A stretch of 64,000 bases of DNA from Sycon ciliatum (GCF_964019385.1 NC_088653.1:12021479-12085478), one strand, 5' to 3'; shown: positions 23,459 to 35,150, numbered from the stretch's first letter. Program-made: numbers and translations. The notes: a model not told the origin generated them from the letters alone.

Positions 23459-24124
23459 AGGGGAAGTATACCCTAAAATCACATTTTCACCAGTTGTAGT
23501 CTTCGGGGTGCTGAGTCGAATGGTCGTGGTCCGAGGAAGCTGCGACGCTCCCTTCCTTCTTTATATGTTGTAGTCTTTTAGACGCTGAGTTGAACAAGCG
23601 GTCACGTGCTCCCGCGTACACCAGTCACCTGGTCACCGTGCCTGCAGGGTACAACTTACTAGCCTGTTTGACCTTTTTTGGGTGCAGTCCTGTCACTCGA
23701 GTTGAACTCGAGTTGAACCTTGGTGTGAAAGTTGTCGCCTGCTGGCGCGGTGACCAGGTGAGTTGGGCACCCTGGAGCACGTGACCGCTTGTTCAACCAT
23801 GTTCGATTGGGAATAAAGGAGGAACGCTGCATCGCAGCCTTTTTCGGACCAAAACTAGTCGACTCAGCGTCCAAACGACTACAACACATGGGCCAATCGC
23901 GGTCATCCGTGCTTTTATAAGAATGACATGGCGCTTTTAGTGACATTTTGCATACAAATCCCCATCTAGTAGGGCGCAGTCACCCAGTTTCGGTGGAAGT
24001 GCGCGAGTTCGATTGGGAAAAAAGAAGGAAGGGAGCGTCGCAGCTTCCTCGGACCAAGACCATTCGACTCAGCACCCCGAAGACTACAACTGGTGAAAAT
24101 TTGATTTTAGGGTATACCTCCCCT
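23459..24124. mobile_element. TTAA-flanked fold-back MITE, 666 bp, between two KDM2 exons
   Basis: Inverted ends of about 105 bp (AGGGGAAGTATACCCTAAAA and its mirror) with TTAA at 23455-23458 and 24125-24128. TTAA targets are used by piggyBac and some other groups, so the superfamily is not certain. Inside is a second hairpin pair (AACAAGCGGTCACGTGCTCC near 23593, mirrored near 23772-23796). It lies in the KDM2 intron. Confidence 0.85.
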
Positions 24125-24419
24125 TTAAAAAATCACGGGTCTGCGTGAAACTCAGATTGAGCTATCAGATTTTCCCCCGAGACAGAATAATGATTTCACT
24201 TAGCACCATAGGAGAGAGCAATGAAAACAAACACGATGACCAGTAAGAGCAAAAATCTGGAACATGACTTCTATTATGTTCTAATTTAGTTCTAAACGAA
24301 GCATAACGTCAGAACGGGACATTTTCATGTCTGTTGTCGGCAGGAAAAGGTCAATCGTCGGCGGGTCGTGAAATGCCTCCAAAATCAGCAGGCTACTGAC
24401 ATGTCGGCAGGTGTGGCAA

Positions 24420-24514
24420 CACAGACACACACACACACACACACAACCACACACACACATACACACGCGCGTACACATGCACACACGTACACACACACAA
24501 ACACACACATACAT

Positions 24515-24547
<33 letters not shown>

Positions 24548-24760
24548 TTACACCTTCAAGCAGCCGAGCCCGTTGGCAACAGACCCAACACAATCAGGCA
24601 TAAAGGCACCAACCAACCGAACTAGCTGGCACATACATACACACACTTACACACACTTACACACACACACATACATACATACACACATACATACATACAT
24701 ACATACATACATACATACATACATACATACATACATACATACACACACTTACACAATCTC
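24420..24760. repeat. CA and CATA microsatellites in the KDM2 intron
   Basis: CA-rich runs at 24420-24545 and CATA repeats at 24630-24745. On the gene's strand these are UG/UAUG runs that begin within about 25 bases of the 5' splice site at 24766. Confidence 0.95.
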
Positions 24761-24766
24761 ACTCAC

Positions 24767-24920
24767 CAGTAGGAATGACAAAAGTCCAGCCTGGTTTCAA
24801 TTCGACGCGGGCACACTTCTCGACCATGTCACCCAGGAATATATCCTGCTGTTTACCCGACAACACCCACTGCTCATAGATCTGAAGATTGATTGGGGTC
24901 GGAGGAATCAGCCAGAAAAC
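24767..24920 (-). CDS. KDM2: KDM2-type JmjC demethylase, upstream exon
   Basis: Minus-strand exon with acceptor TGCAG| (24921) and donor |GTGAGTGAG; it enters in phase 0 and leaves in phase 1, fitting the next exon exactly. The product reads [55 protein letters not shown]2A has, from memory, VFWLIPPT...YE.WLLSGKQ.DIFLGD and ELKQGYTFVIPSGW, so KDM2 fits better than KDM7/PHF8 (VFYLI.PT...FFGD). Exons for the start of the JmjC fold (with the HxD) should lie at higher coordinates; none was identified, so introns may be long or the locus may be partial. Confidence 0.88.
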
Positions 24921-25023
24921 CTGCAGTGCACAACAAACACACGCACACACACGCACAAACACACACACACACTGCCGCATTGTAAACAGTACAGTTAGTC
25001 ACACCTTTTTACACTGAACCTCA

Positions 25024-25100
25024 ACGGTAAAGAAGGGTTAGAGCACCGCTGCCCTCAAGTGAAGGCGCCTGGCTCGAGTCCTGGTGGCGCCAGTCAATTT
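25024..25100 (+). repeat. tRNA-like SINE head, possible
   Basis: GGGTTAGAGCACC resembles a tRNA D-arm/A box, and CTGGCTCGAGTCCTGG resembles a T-arm/B box, about 30 bases apart. There is no 5' acceptor strand matching the 3' GGTGGCGCCA, so it is not a working tRNA gene. A tRNA-derived SINE remnant is the best guess. Confidence 0.35.
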
Positions 25101-26225
25101 TTTCTTCAGACGTTTTCCCGTTTGCATCTTTCCCTCAACCAATGAACAGGTAAGGAGTCGTCTGTATTTTTCGAAAAATTAAAAAATCCGTCCTCGGGCA
25201 AAAAGGAGTAGGGTTGTCAAGAGTGCTGGCTGAATTAATTTTTTTGATTATTCGTACTTTTTTTCTTTCTTTTTTTTGCTCCAGGCCGGGACTTTCATAC
25301 ACTTGTTGCACTGACTGTGTAGTGTACTGTAGACCAGGGAGTCGTAAAATACCGGTAATACCTGAACGTCCTCCGCTGAGTCTGCTATGATTTGAAAACT
25401 CCGTATGGCGGAACCCAGATGCGCATGCAGTTTACGTAAGACTTTCCGTAGATCGACTACATTTTTTAACTAACGTAATTACGTTATGCGGAACATCTCT
25501 AACAAAGTACAGTGAGTGCAGGGAAATACTTCGACAACTGCAGACAGTCAGTTATAGGCGATTCACACGACAGCCACTTGCACGTTTTACGGCGAGTGAT
25601 TTACGAGAAAAGTGACTGTGTGGATTCACATGGCTGCACTCAACAGCGGGCACGTTTGCATTTTTGAATGATTCACCCACCAGTTGCCATGAGTATTTCA
25701 AATTTTCAAAACACGTGTACAATAATTATCATGGTGAAAAGAGCCGCGTAAAAAATCAAGTCTTGTCTTGCGCTTTTTGGTGTAAATATAGTTTACTGCT
25801 TGCCGCAGAGGGGCCGAGGGCTAGACCCACAGGACACTTCTGATCATAACTCACTAGACCTAGTCTTTCTTAAACTTGCATTCAGTTTCGGCGGGGACAA
25901 TACCCCCGACACACGACCAACAAAATCTCTAACTGTCTTTGACGCCATCAGAATATCTATGCAAACACAGCCTAACGGACAAAGTCAAACAAGCCGTGAC
26001 CTGATGTTGACACAGCCTGGTCAGTATGGAGCTTGCATGTCGAGTCTGCAGTTAAGGAATTCATACCTCAAAAGTTGAAGCGAAATAACCTGAACAATAA
26101 ACTGTGGTATAATGCGGGAAAATCAATAAATTACAAAAATGTCACGTTCGGAAATTTTATTGGGTGGTCATCCCGTTTGACTGTGCGAAGTAAAATTAAA
26201 ACAACCAAATGGTTGGGTTGATCTG
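25100..26225. other. Unassigned, upstream of the known KDM2 exons
   Basis: No exon or repeat family recognised. I looked on the minus strand for the KDM2 segment encoding the HxD motif (TDFHIDFGGTSVWYH-like) and did not see it. Confidence 0.4.
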
Positions 26226-26479
26226 CACTGTGCAACCGATTCTCTCACCTTTCTTCCTCCAGCTATGCCTGTGACACCCTTCGTGAATCTGCGAAACACA
26301 AGTGGCAGGCCACGCGAAAATGAGAATGCGCGCAGCCAAGTTTAGGCCATCATCTCCTTCATCCATCATCCCGGCGGTCACTCCGCCCGTTCAATATCCA
26401 ACACCAGTCCCCAGGAAAGAATAAGGCACGAGATTTCAAGTTCAAGGGCAAAGCTAGCCAATGGCACTGATTTTTGGAA

Positions 26480-28278
26480 TGGACCGTATGCGTGTTAAAA
26501 CAAAATGGCGTCACGATTTATTGAAAGTGGTATAGTTGGTGGTGCGAGTGTTCAAACCCATTTGAAATTGAACTTCATACTGTTCGTCTTCTTTTTGACA
26601 TGCTCTCTTTCCATCGTCCTTAGCTTTTGTTTGTTGAGAGCTGTTTTGGCTTTCTCCTATACCTCTGGGGGATGCCAAGTGATGGTTTTGAGAGGCTGGT
26701 GATGGCTGTGAGCGAGAGTTTGCCGATCGGCGTCGTCCTCGCTATAGCGATGAAAATACTAGTTACTGCGCACCTGGCAGATATCACAACACGTCGGAGC
26801 GTCCAGGAGCAAAGGAATCTTGGGTTTTCACTGGAATCTAGTTCCTCCAGCATCGTGTAGCCCACCGTCGGTGAATGGCGGTCCAGAAAGGTCTAACCTG
26901 GTCTTCTGCAGCATCTCGCAGGCCTGCGAGGCACACTGAATACGCCTGTCATGTATTCTACAAATAAAAATCACGAAGTAGTGGACTTTACAGTGATGAG
27001 TCTATCCTGTATGCTGCAAAAGACGCAGGAAATGTGACTGGTGTCCGTACACTGGACGCCAATATCATCCCAGTCTTCTCCTGCAGGATCTGTTTGACAT
27101 TGACATACCGGTATTCTGATTTCAGTGGGTCGACATTGGCCTGGTTTGGCAGCTATCTGCCTGGGTGGATGTAGCAGGTTTGCATTGGCGCGTCGTCCAG
27201 TCCGACATTTTCTTGTAACTGTGGAGTACCGGCAGGGTTTGAGAGGTTGCTCGTGCTGTGAACACATCTCTACTGCCTGTCTCGTCCTGGAAGTGCCGTC
27301 TCGCCGCTTCCTTGCTCTACAGTCACGCCGTTATTTCGCTTTGTTTGGTGGTGCAGCTCAAAAGCTGCCCAAACAACTGTGAGCTCGCAACATGGTATGG
27401 ACAAATTGCACCACTCATGCTGGTTAACTAAAACCGGGATAGTCGAGTAAGCGAGTTCACTCCCTGGGCCATGGCAAGATCTGTTCAGCGCGGGCTATTC
27501 CAACCTCCAAGTGCATAGTCACCGATCGATCCATGCGATGGTGGTTGACCTACAAAGAGCCAAGGTCTACGAGTACTACTATTGGATGCTGTCTACATGC
27601 AGTCAACAAAATCAAAGTACCTCAGTATGCCCCAGAATAGGGCATGTGCATCTATAGCATGACACAACAGGGGTTCTGGCGGCACCTGTCAAACAAGCAG
27701 TAGCAACTAGTGCCAGCTACCTATTGGAGGCTAGCCGCTACAGTCTGTCACTGGAGATAATTCTTATGTTCACTGTTTAGACTGAGCACAATCAATGATG
27801 CCCAATCAATCTGCCCAATGTGTGTTCTGTTCCACCTAATTATAAAGTCCCATCGCATCAACCCTACTACACGCACATGTCGTCACTCTAGCACGACTTG
27901 TGTTATTATTGTTTATTTTGATTCGCACGATAAATAGAGCACAATAAACGTCAACTTGACCGAAGGTTAAAGGTGACTGCAGATAGAGGAACACATCGAG
28001 GTACAGGTACCGGCATCAATACGGTATCAGAGAGAAACAAACAAAAATGAAAGGTACGCAGAAAAAACTCTCGTAAGCCCAAGGGGAAGTGGTTGATGAG
28101 GGATGAATGCACTCTCCGCGCTCATCTACACTGTTCGTGGAAATGCACACATACATACAATGATATACAACATAGCAATAGCATGCACAGAACCGAACAA
28201 TTTCATGTTCACACATGCAAGCACAGACCTGAACATTAGTACCAAAAGCCGATACAGACAATATCCCCATACACACAG

Positions 28279-28315
<37 letters not shown>

Positions 28316-28546
28316 GTCCCATGTATGCGCCCGTGGCAAGAAAAGCACGCAAATCTACAAATGCACTGGATGTGAACCCACAGATTTTCTCCTATAGCAA
28401 CGATAGCGGATCTGATTCTGAATGAAACACACACACACACAATACAATCATTGAATGCCCATCCGCAGATGATGGCAGGTCCTGAAAGAACAGGCAGTGT
28501 TCCAGTGATGGGGAACAGAATTTCGAGTGGCGAGTGAGGTCACATG

Positions 28547-28589
<43 letters not shown>

Positions 28590-30135
28590 TGCCGCGGGCA
28601 CACACTAAAGTATTCAGAAATAGAATCGACATCGTAGTATTCATTGGTTGGGGAATGGAAAGGAAAATAAAACATTGCTGTAGGTTATTGTTGTAAGGAC
28701 ACTGGGAGCACAACAGAAAGGTAAGCAACTTGCTTTGAAGCAAAGAAAGTTATTATTCCACGGATCTTAGAAGGAAGGAACGTTCCAGAATGCTGCACTG
28801 GCAACAGGCGGCCTGCATGTGCGCGGCCCCTGCAGTCAGTCCAGCTGCCGGCCTTGCAGTGCTGAAAAGAATGTGCAGTACAGCATGTCACATAGTATCG
28901 CAGCCTGGACAAATAGGCGCTGGGAAGTCCTAGTTATGTGCTCATCTACACCACGATGCACCAATCTTCTGAGCTACTTTGGCAACAACTTTGTCCACTT
29001 GAGACTCCCATGGGCTGAGCCAGTTGTTGACGGCTGCACCAAGGTGGACGGCAATGACCGCTGATGGCAAGGCAATCCATGACACACAGTCACTAGGGCA
29101 TCGTCAACATGGCGCTGAGGCTGGATCGATAAAATCAACCTTTAGGCTGCCGCGGGGTTGACAACGAGGCCGCTGTCTCGAAGCTAGTCAGTCGGCCTGG
29201 TCACCGCCATTGACGAACCAGTCGCCACCGCCAGCAGTGGCGGTAGGTTGTGACAAGTGTGGTGCAATATTGTCAGCAAATTCAGTACTCAGGATAAGAT
29301 GAGTGACAAAGGGAACGTTGTGTTTGATAATATTGAAGTGAACAGGGATGATCACAAACACTGCGTGTACTCCACCGTGAGTTACAAGAAAATTCCGGAC
29401 TGGACGACGAGCAAACACCAACCTGCTACATCCAACCAGGCAGATGACTATTACGATAGCTGCCAAACCAGGTCAATGCCGACCTACTGCATAATGTCAA
29501 TATCAAACAGATCCTGCAGGAGAAGACTGGGGTGTTGGCGTCCAGTCACTGAGTGTACAGACACCAGTCATACTTCCTGCGTCTTTTGCAGCATACAGGA
29601 TAGACTCATCACTGTAAAGTCCACTACTTCGTGATTTTTATTTGTAGAATACATGACAGGCGTATTCAGTGTGCCTCGCAGGACTGCGAGATGCATCAGA
29701 AGACCAGGTTCGACCTTTCTGGACCGCCATTCACCGACGGTGGGCTACACGATGCTGGAGGAACTAGATTCCAGTGAAAACCCAATATTCCTTTGCTCCT
29801 GGACGCTCCGACGTGTTGTGATATCTGCCAGGTGCGCAGTAACTAGTATTTTCATCGCTATAGCGAGGACGACGCCGATCGGCAAACTCTCGCTCACAGC
29901 CATCACCAGCCTCTCAAAACCATCACTTGGCATCCCCCAGAGGTATAGGAGAAAGCCAAAACAGCTCTCAACAAACAAAAGCTAAGGACGATGGAAAGAG
30001 AGCATGTCAAAAAGAAGACGAACAGTATGAAGTTCAAATGGTTTTGAACACTCGCACCACCAACTATACCACTTTCAATAAATCGTGACGCCATTTTGTT
30101 TTAACATGAATATCGCGGATTAGTAGAACGAAAAT
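26480..30135. mobile_element. 3.6-kb element with ~750-bp terminal inverted repeats
   Basis: The left arm (about 26490-27240) and right arm (about 29355-30118) are reverse complements at high identity; for example GGCGTCACGATTTATTGAAA near 26508 is mirrored near 30070-30090. The centre (27.2-29.3 kb) has AC microsatellites and no recognised transposase. The flanks (26240-26480 and 30120-30350) belong to another repeat, seen joined at 8672-9667. Frames inside the arms occur twice, in mirror image, and are not genes. Superfamily unknown; long arms occur in Mutator-like and fold-back elements. Confidence 0.75.
28281..28590. repeat. AC microsatellites
   Basis: AC runs at about 28281-28313 and 28546-28584 within the centre of the long-armed element. 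The dispersed repeat that matches 395-495 reversed sits between them (28320-28425). Confidence 0.9.
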
Positions 30136-30359
30136 AAATAATCGAAGGCGATCATAATACGGTCAGATTCGACACACACGTGACACAGTTTGGGTCGCGC
30201 TCGTGTGTCGCGCTTCGCAGCTCGAGCGCGCCCAAGATGAGTCTCGCGAGCGCGACAGGCTAGCCGCGCGCTTGCGACAAAAGTTGTCTTTTTTTTACGA
30301 ATTCTGTGACGTCATGTTTTGGAAGAATGTCCCAACAGTCATTCGCGTATTGATTTGTA

Positions 30360-31208
30360 CTAGACCGTAACCACTTGAGTCGGGAAGCATAGTCAGTAGA
30401 GTAGGCATGGTAGGGCGGTACGCGCCTACTGCCAGGACTGGACCCGAGGCCAAGAGACCGAGGTCGCGAGACCAGTACAGCCTAGGTACAGCCTCCAGGT
30501 AGGGAGGCGCTAGGCTAGGCTGCGCCAGACCGAGGGCAGCGCAGTAAAGACAGCTAGCTCGCCACAGAACGGACAGTATGCAGACAGACTGCCTAGTAGT
30601 ACTAGTAGTAGTAGTAGTCATGGTAGTGGCAGTAGTCATTGCCAATGCCCGGCAATGGCATTGCCATTGACAGTGCCCGGCAATGGCATTGACAGTGCCT
30701 AGTATGAGCGCGTGGACCATGACGACATGGTGTTCGCCGTATTGGTAGATCTTCACACACATCATGATTGTCATAGATCTACACGTAAAACCCAGCACGG
30801 CAGCAGCAGAGGGACAGTCTACATAGTAGACTAGCGGTATGTCTACAGTCTACAACACAAGACTACATGCATGGTCTACGTGAGTACGTCTACCAAGGCT
30901 CAACCCGACCAAACTTCAACAAAACGTCAAAAGGTACTACGACAAGCAGGCAAGTACTGGTAAGGGCTGTGAGTGTGACCAAAACATTAGAACAGTCAAG
31001 TCATTGTTCAGGAAATCACCCAAGACAAACAGAGATCTAGTCGCACATTGTGCCATAGATCTATCCTTATAGTTATACTGTGATTCTGTGTTCAGCCTAA
31101 ACAGAAATCTTCCCTGGCCCGCAAACTATTGGAGTTTGCTGGGCTAGGGGCTTTGCGACTGTCGTGTGCTCGCTGCCTTTCTCTAGTCACTCGATTGACC
31201 TCAGTGAA
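30360..31208. other. Upstream region of the NLR gene
   Basis: About 850 bp between the dispersed repeat and the first ATG of the NLR. It contains a TAG microsatellite (30595-30618) and a short duplication around CAATGCCCGGCAATGGCATT. Promoter and transcription start are not obvious. Confidence 0.4.
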
Positions 31209-34200
31209 ATGGAGGAGAACAAAGGAAATATTGCTCCGAGTCGGACATCCAGCCATGGGATATCTCCCAAAGAAGAACCAAGGTCGTGTTCCTCTTCCCA
31301 GGCTCATCATTCCCCTGCCTCGGTGGATTGCCAAGCTGATGATCCTGCATCGTCGTGCTCATCGATGCCGCGGACAAGCGCAACGCCGGTATCGTTACCC
31401 GATGGTGTGAAGAGGTTAGCTGAGATGCTGAAGAAGCGCTACGTAAGTGCTAAAGTACAGATTGGCAAGGGGATGTGTGTAAAACCGAATAGGCGAGCGC
31501 TGGATAAGATCTTTGTGAATGTGGTTGTGATACCGCGCGAAGAACTGGCTTCACTGAACGAACAAACTTTCTTCGGTTCGCAAAGCGATGTGCAGAAGTT
31601 GAGCCATGTGTTCTCGCGAGTCGCGGACAAAGTGCAGCACGTGCAACTGGCCAATATGTTTGACTTTGACGGGGAAGAACTTGATGAAGACGAATCAGTT
31701 CGTGTATTGGCTATTGCATGTGCTGGCGCTGGCAAGACGACCATATTCTTGTTGAAAGGTCCTATGGACTGGGCAAGGGGTCTGATCTGGCATGAGTTTG
31801 ACATTGTGGGTGCATTGGCGCTGCGTGAACCCAGTGTTCGACACGCAAGTGATATAGTTGAGCTGTTACGCTTGAGGCAGCTTGGCATTGTCGATCCAAA
31901 GGAGCAAAATGAAATTGCATCCTACATCCATGCCAACCCGCGGCGTCTTTGTCTCGTATACGATGGCTTAGATGAAACGGTTCTTGACGACTGTAGCGAT
32001 TTTGTGCGTGGCATTATTTGCGGCAAGGAATTGAAAGGTGTTCGCTTGATTCTTACATCACGCCATTCGAAAGAAGTCATAGAACTTGCACTCTCATGCC
32101 CATTTGACCGTCGCGTAGAAGTGCTGGGATTCACCAAGGACAATGTGCACGAATACGTAAACAATGTCCTCCCGTGCGAAGCGGCCAGCAAATTGCTTGA
32201 ACGCGTCAATTCTGATCCGAGTTTAGCGGCCATTATGCAAACGCCTTTCTTCACGGAGTCGACCTGCGACGTTTTCCGTATTTGTGGCTCTGTTCCTTCG
32301 TCACTGTTCGGCATCTTCACGTCTTTGATCCTGAGTATCGTTCGACAGAACACTGAGAGAGCGTATCCAGACTGGCCGTGCGTTCCTCGCATCTTGAAGG
32401 AAAGGATCCTGGAGTTGGGTCATTTTGCATTTCTGATGCTAGTTGAAAAGAAGGTGGTGTTCAGCGACCGTGACCTTGATGAACAGCAGGTGTCGAAGGA
32501 GAGTCTCTCGCTTGGTCTTCTTGTGGCGTGCGAGTCACTGTCGTATCCATGCGTTGGTCAATGGCAGTTCAGCCATCTTTCGGTTCAAGAATGCCTTGCT
32601 TCCCAGTACATTGCAGCCACTGTTCCGGATGCGAGTGACATAACATTCCTCGTGAGGCAGGTTGGAGCTTTGACTGGTCACTTGAGCACCTTTTGGTGTC
32701 TGCTTGCATCACAACTGGTTGCAGACGCGAAGGAAGCCTTAATTGCAGCGATCCTCACTCAGCCTGTTTCGGACGAGGAGGATATTCGCAAGCTAAAGGC
32801 ATGTGAAAGTGTGACTTGTTTCCTTCGCTCTTCCGAGGACGATCTCCTGCTGGTGACAGAGGTTCTGTGCGAGCATCTTGACGATTCAGCCGTCCAGAGT
32901 CTGGCTTCTTGCCTTCTCACTGATCTACTAGCGGACGGTGTGAGTGTTTCTCAGGCTATCGAAGAAGTTCTTCCTCATTCTTTCGCTTCGTCATTGCAGG
33001 ACTACGTACGCGCTCTTCTGCAGCTGTGGCGGCGCAAAGTACCCCGCGCTAGCATCAGAATACTATTTACCGCTTTGAAACCTATCAATCCCTATGCATC
33101 AACCCGCCTTCTTGAGTATTTCCATTCCAAGCCATCCACATCCCTTGACTCCGACCAATTGGCCTTGCACTCGCAAGAAGAGAACTCAGTCATGACTACT
33201 TCGTTATCAGATTCAGTTTCGGCTGTGCACGAAATTCTCACACCTGTTCGCCGTCAACTGCTGTTACTTGCTTGCCGTGTGTATGCGCAGCCTGGAACGG
33301 ATACAGGTGACGTGGCCAATGCTACACATTCACCCTCGCCTGCTCTAGAGGCAGCCTTCTTACACTATGGCTGCGACTTTAGCCAAGTTTGCCTTTCTTC
33401 GGCGGATTGCTACCTTCTATCATCCGTGATTTCAGACCATCACAAGTCTATCGGCCGCATCTCCCTTCGCGAGTGCCAGCTAGACGATCGTGCATTTGAG
33501 CTACTGGCACCGGCATTTGTTCAGTGTCGTGGATTATCGGAAGTCAACCTTTCATGTAATACAATAACAAATAATCTAGTGCCACTCATCTGTAACGTGA
33601 TCCGCGCAAACCGTTCGACTTTGCGCACACTGAACATAGATGAACTGCAGTTGTCCTCATCTGGATACGCACAGTTGGTACCGGCGATAGTTAGTTGTCA
33701 CCGTATCAGCCATCTGGTCATTGGTCATTTTCAGTGCCAGGATATCACCACCAATATTCTCATATGCCTGGTCATCCTGGCGTACTGCAAGCTGCTGAAT
33801 TTCCCCTTTCTGGACTTTCGTATCAGCGATGAAGGGCTGTCCATGCTGTACCCCCTCTTGGTATCACGGCCACGGTTATCACTGCGATTTCAGTGTGCAG
33901 GGCTATCATCATCAGGTGTATCAGTGATCAGGCGTGTTATCACCGTGAACCATGGACACCTTGCCGCGTTAGTTCTGACTCGTCTGTCCGACATGCTCCT
34001 ATCCACTCTGGCACCAAGCATAGTGTTGTGTAACGCATTGGAAGCGCTGGCCGTACATGATGGCACTCTCACGTCCGAGTCGCTTCCTGTGCTCGCAAGT
34101 ATTTTGCTATCATGCCCTCTTCTCCATACTCTTATTGTCACTGACAGTACTGTATTCCATCTTGAGAACGACGAGGAGGCGAGTACAGTCAACTTCGCCA

Positions 34201-34265
34201 ATAACGACACTCGGCGGGGCATCAGAAAAGTGTATGCGGTTTGTCAGAGCTGTACGCAGGAGTGA
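31209..34265 (+). CDS. NLR-like protein, NACHT plus leucine-rich repeats, single exon
   Basis: A 1,018-residue protein from the first ATG (31209; G at -3 and G at +4). The frame is open back to 31164 but without an earlier ATG. Residues 1-155 are Ser-rich then helical, with no CARD, death or other effector domain recognised. NACHT: P-loop ACAGAGKT at 170-177, Walker B LCLVYDGLDE at 247-256, sensor LILTSR shortly after, and the winged-helix signature FSHLSVQECLASQYIA from 454. About 750-970 holds degenerate leucine-rich repeats (SLRECQLDD, LSEVNLSCNTI, LRTLNIDELQLS). NLRs are cytosolic NTPase switches, used in animals mainly for innate sensing (family knowledge); the ligand is unknown. There is no intron across 3 kb. 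The last ~25 residues are encoded by a MITE end. It looks intact. Confidence 0.9.
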   Translation: MEENKGNIAPSRTSSHGISPKEEPRSCSSSQAHHSPASVDCQADDPASSCSSMPRTSATPVSLPDGVKRLAEMLKKRYVSAKVQIGKGMCVKPNRRALDKIFVNVVVIPREELASLNEQTFFGSQSDVQKLSHVFSRVADKVQHVQLANMFDFDGEELDEDESVRVLAIACAGAGKTTIFLLKGPMDWARGLIWHEFDIVGALALREPSVRHASDIVELLRLRQLGIVDPKEQNEIASYIHANPRRLCLVYDGLDETVLDDCSDFVRGIICGKELKGVRLILTSRHSKEVIELALSCPFDRRVEVLGFTKDNVHEYVNNVLPCEAASKLLERVNSDPSLAAIMQTPFFTESTCDVFRICGSVPSSLFGIFTSLILSIVRQNTERAYPDWPCVPRILKERILELGHFAFLMLVEKKVVFSDRDLDEQQVSKESLSLGLLVACESLSYPCVGQWQFSHLSVQECLASQYIAATVPDASDITFLVRQVGALTGHLSTFWCLLASQLVADAKEALIAAILTQPVSDEEDIRKLKACESVTCFLRSSEDDLLLVTEVLCEHLDDSAVQSLASCLLTDLLADGVSVSQAIEEVLPHSFASSLQDYVRALLQLWRRKVPRASIRILFTALKPINPYASTRLLEYFHSKPSTSLDSDQLALHSQEENSVMTTSLSDSVSAVHEILTPVRRQLLLLACRVYAQPGTDTGDVANATHSPSPALEAAFLHYGCDFSQVCLSSADCYLLSSVISDHHKSIGRISLRECQLDDRAFELLAPAFVQCRGLSEVNLSCNTITNNLVPLICNVIRANRSTLRTLNIDELQLSSSGYAQLVPAIVSCHRISHLVIGHFQCQDITTNILICLVILAYCKLLNFPFLDFRISDEGLSMLYPLLVSRPRLSLRFQCAGLSSSGVSVIRRVITVNHGHLAALVLTRLSDMLLSTLAPSIVLCNALEALAVHDGTLTSESLPVLASILLSCPLLHTLIVTDSTVFHLENDEEASTVNFANNDTRRGIRKVYAVCQSCTQE
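34186..34233. mobile_element. MITE end read as the NLR C-terminus
   Basis: Forty-eight bases match the left end of the MITE at 38170-38355: TA|CAGTC.ACTTCG, then ATAACGACACTCGGCGGG and CAGAAAAGTGT. The NLR frame runs through it (VNFANNDTRRGIRK) to a stop at 34263-34265. The other end of the MITE is not present. Confidence 0.8.
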
Positions 34266-34384
34266 GAAGTTGCACACACTTCTAATGCCCCGTCGAGAGT
34301 TTGTGGATGATCGCCTGGCCGGGCTGCTTGCTAGTGTGGCTGCAGAAGTCGAGCGTGACCTGCGGATTGTGTACAGTGCTTGAT

Positions 34385-34728
34385 ACCATGCCAGCCCTAC
34401 CCTACAGTCTGATGGTGTGGAATGTAGACCATACCAGCCCTACCCTACAGTCTGGTGATGTGGAATGTAGACCATACCAGCCCTACCCTACAGTCTGGTG
34501 GTGTGGAATGTAGACCATGCCAGCCCTACCCTACAGACTGGTGATGTGGAATGTAGACCATGCTAGCCCTACCCTACAGACTGGTGGTGTGGAATGTAGA
34601 CCATGCCAGCCTTACCCTACAGTCTGGTGGTGTGGAATGTAGACCATGCCAGCCCTACCCTACAGTCTGGTGGTGTGGAATGTAGACCATGCCAGCCCTA
34701 CCCTACAGTCTGGTGATGTGGAATGTAG
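34385..34728. repeat. 43-bp minisatellite, about 8 copies
   Basis: The unit is about 43 bp: CCAGCCCTACCCTACAGTCT followed by GGTGGTGTGGAATGTAGACC. Copies differ by single bases. It starts about 120 bp after the NLR stop, so it probably lies in the transcribed 3' region. The stretch to 35000 has nothing else recognised. Confidence 0.95.
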
Positions 34729-35000
34729 GCTGTAGGAGCACACAGACTGCACAGTATGTATATACATGTACATACTATACACTGAATGTACTGCATACAC
34801 GTACATAGTACAGTATAGATAACACATGTTAGTCATCTCTCAGCATGTAGTATTGTCTGGAGTACAGTCATGTACGGCAACTTGTCCACCATATCTCCTT
34901 TGCCAAGGTGGCCTGCAACCCGTATGACACATTTTGTTCGTTGGCCGAGTCGCTACTTGCGCTCCCATATCTGCCATAGCTACCCAAGCCCCTTATCTAG

Positions 35001-35045
35001 CTCTCTCTCTCTCTCTCTCTCTCATTCTCTCTCTCTCATTCTCTC

Positions 35046-35125
<80 letters not shown>

Positions 35126-35150
35126 TCTCTCCCTCCCACTCTTTCTTTCT
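35001..35150. repeat. TC microsatellite
   Basis: About 150 bp of CT dinucleotides with a few T or C interruptions. The stretch after it (35151-35760) has no recognised gene; a splice-like junction near 35406 is too weak to call. Confidence 0.97.

Noticed and set aside
25024-25100. Functional tRNA gene
   Set aside because: A and B box-like pieces exist but the acceptor and T stems do not close properly.
26627-26860. Protein of 77 codons, found again at 29745-29978
   Set aside because: The two frames are mirror copies in the arms of the long-armed element; the repeat explains the conservation.
26480-30135. Polinton because of the long inverted ends
   Set aside because: It is far too short, and no polymerase, integrase or capsid-like gene is present.
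31164-31208. A longer NLR start
   Set aside because: The frame is open there but its first codon is GTG; the first ATG, in good context, is at 31209.
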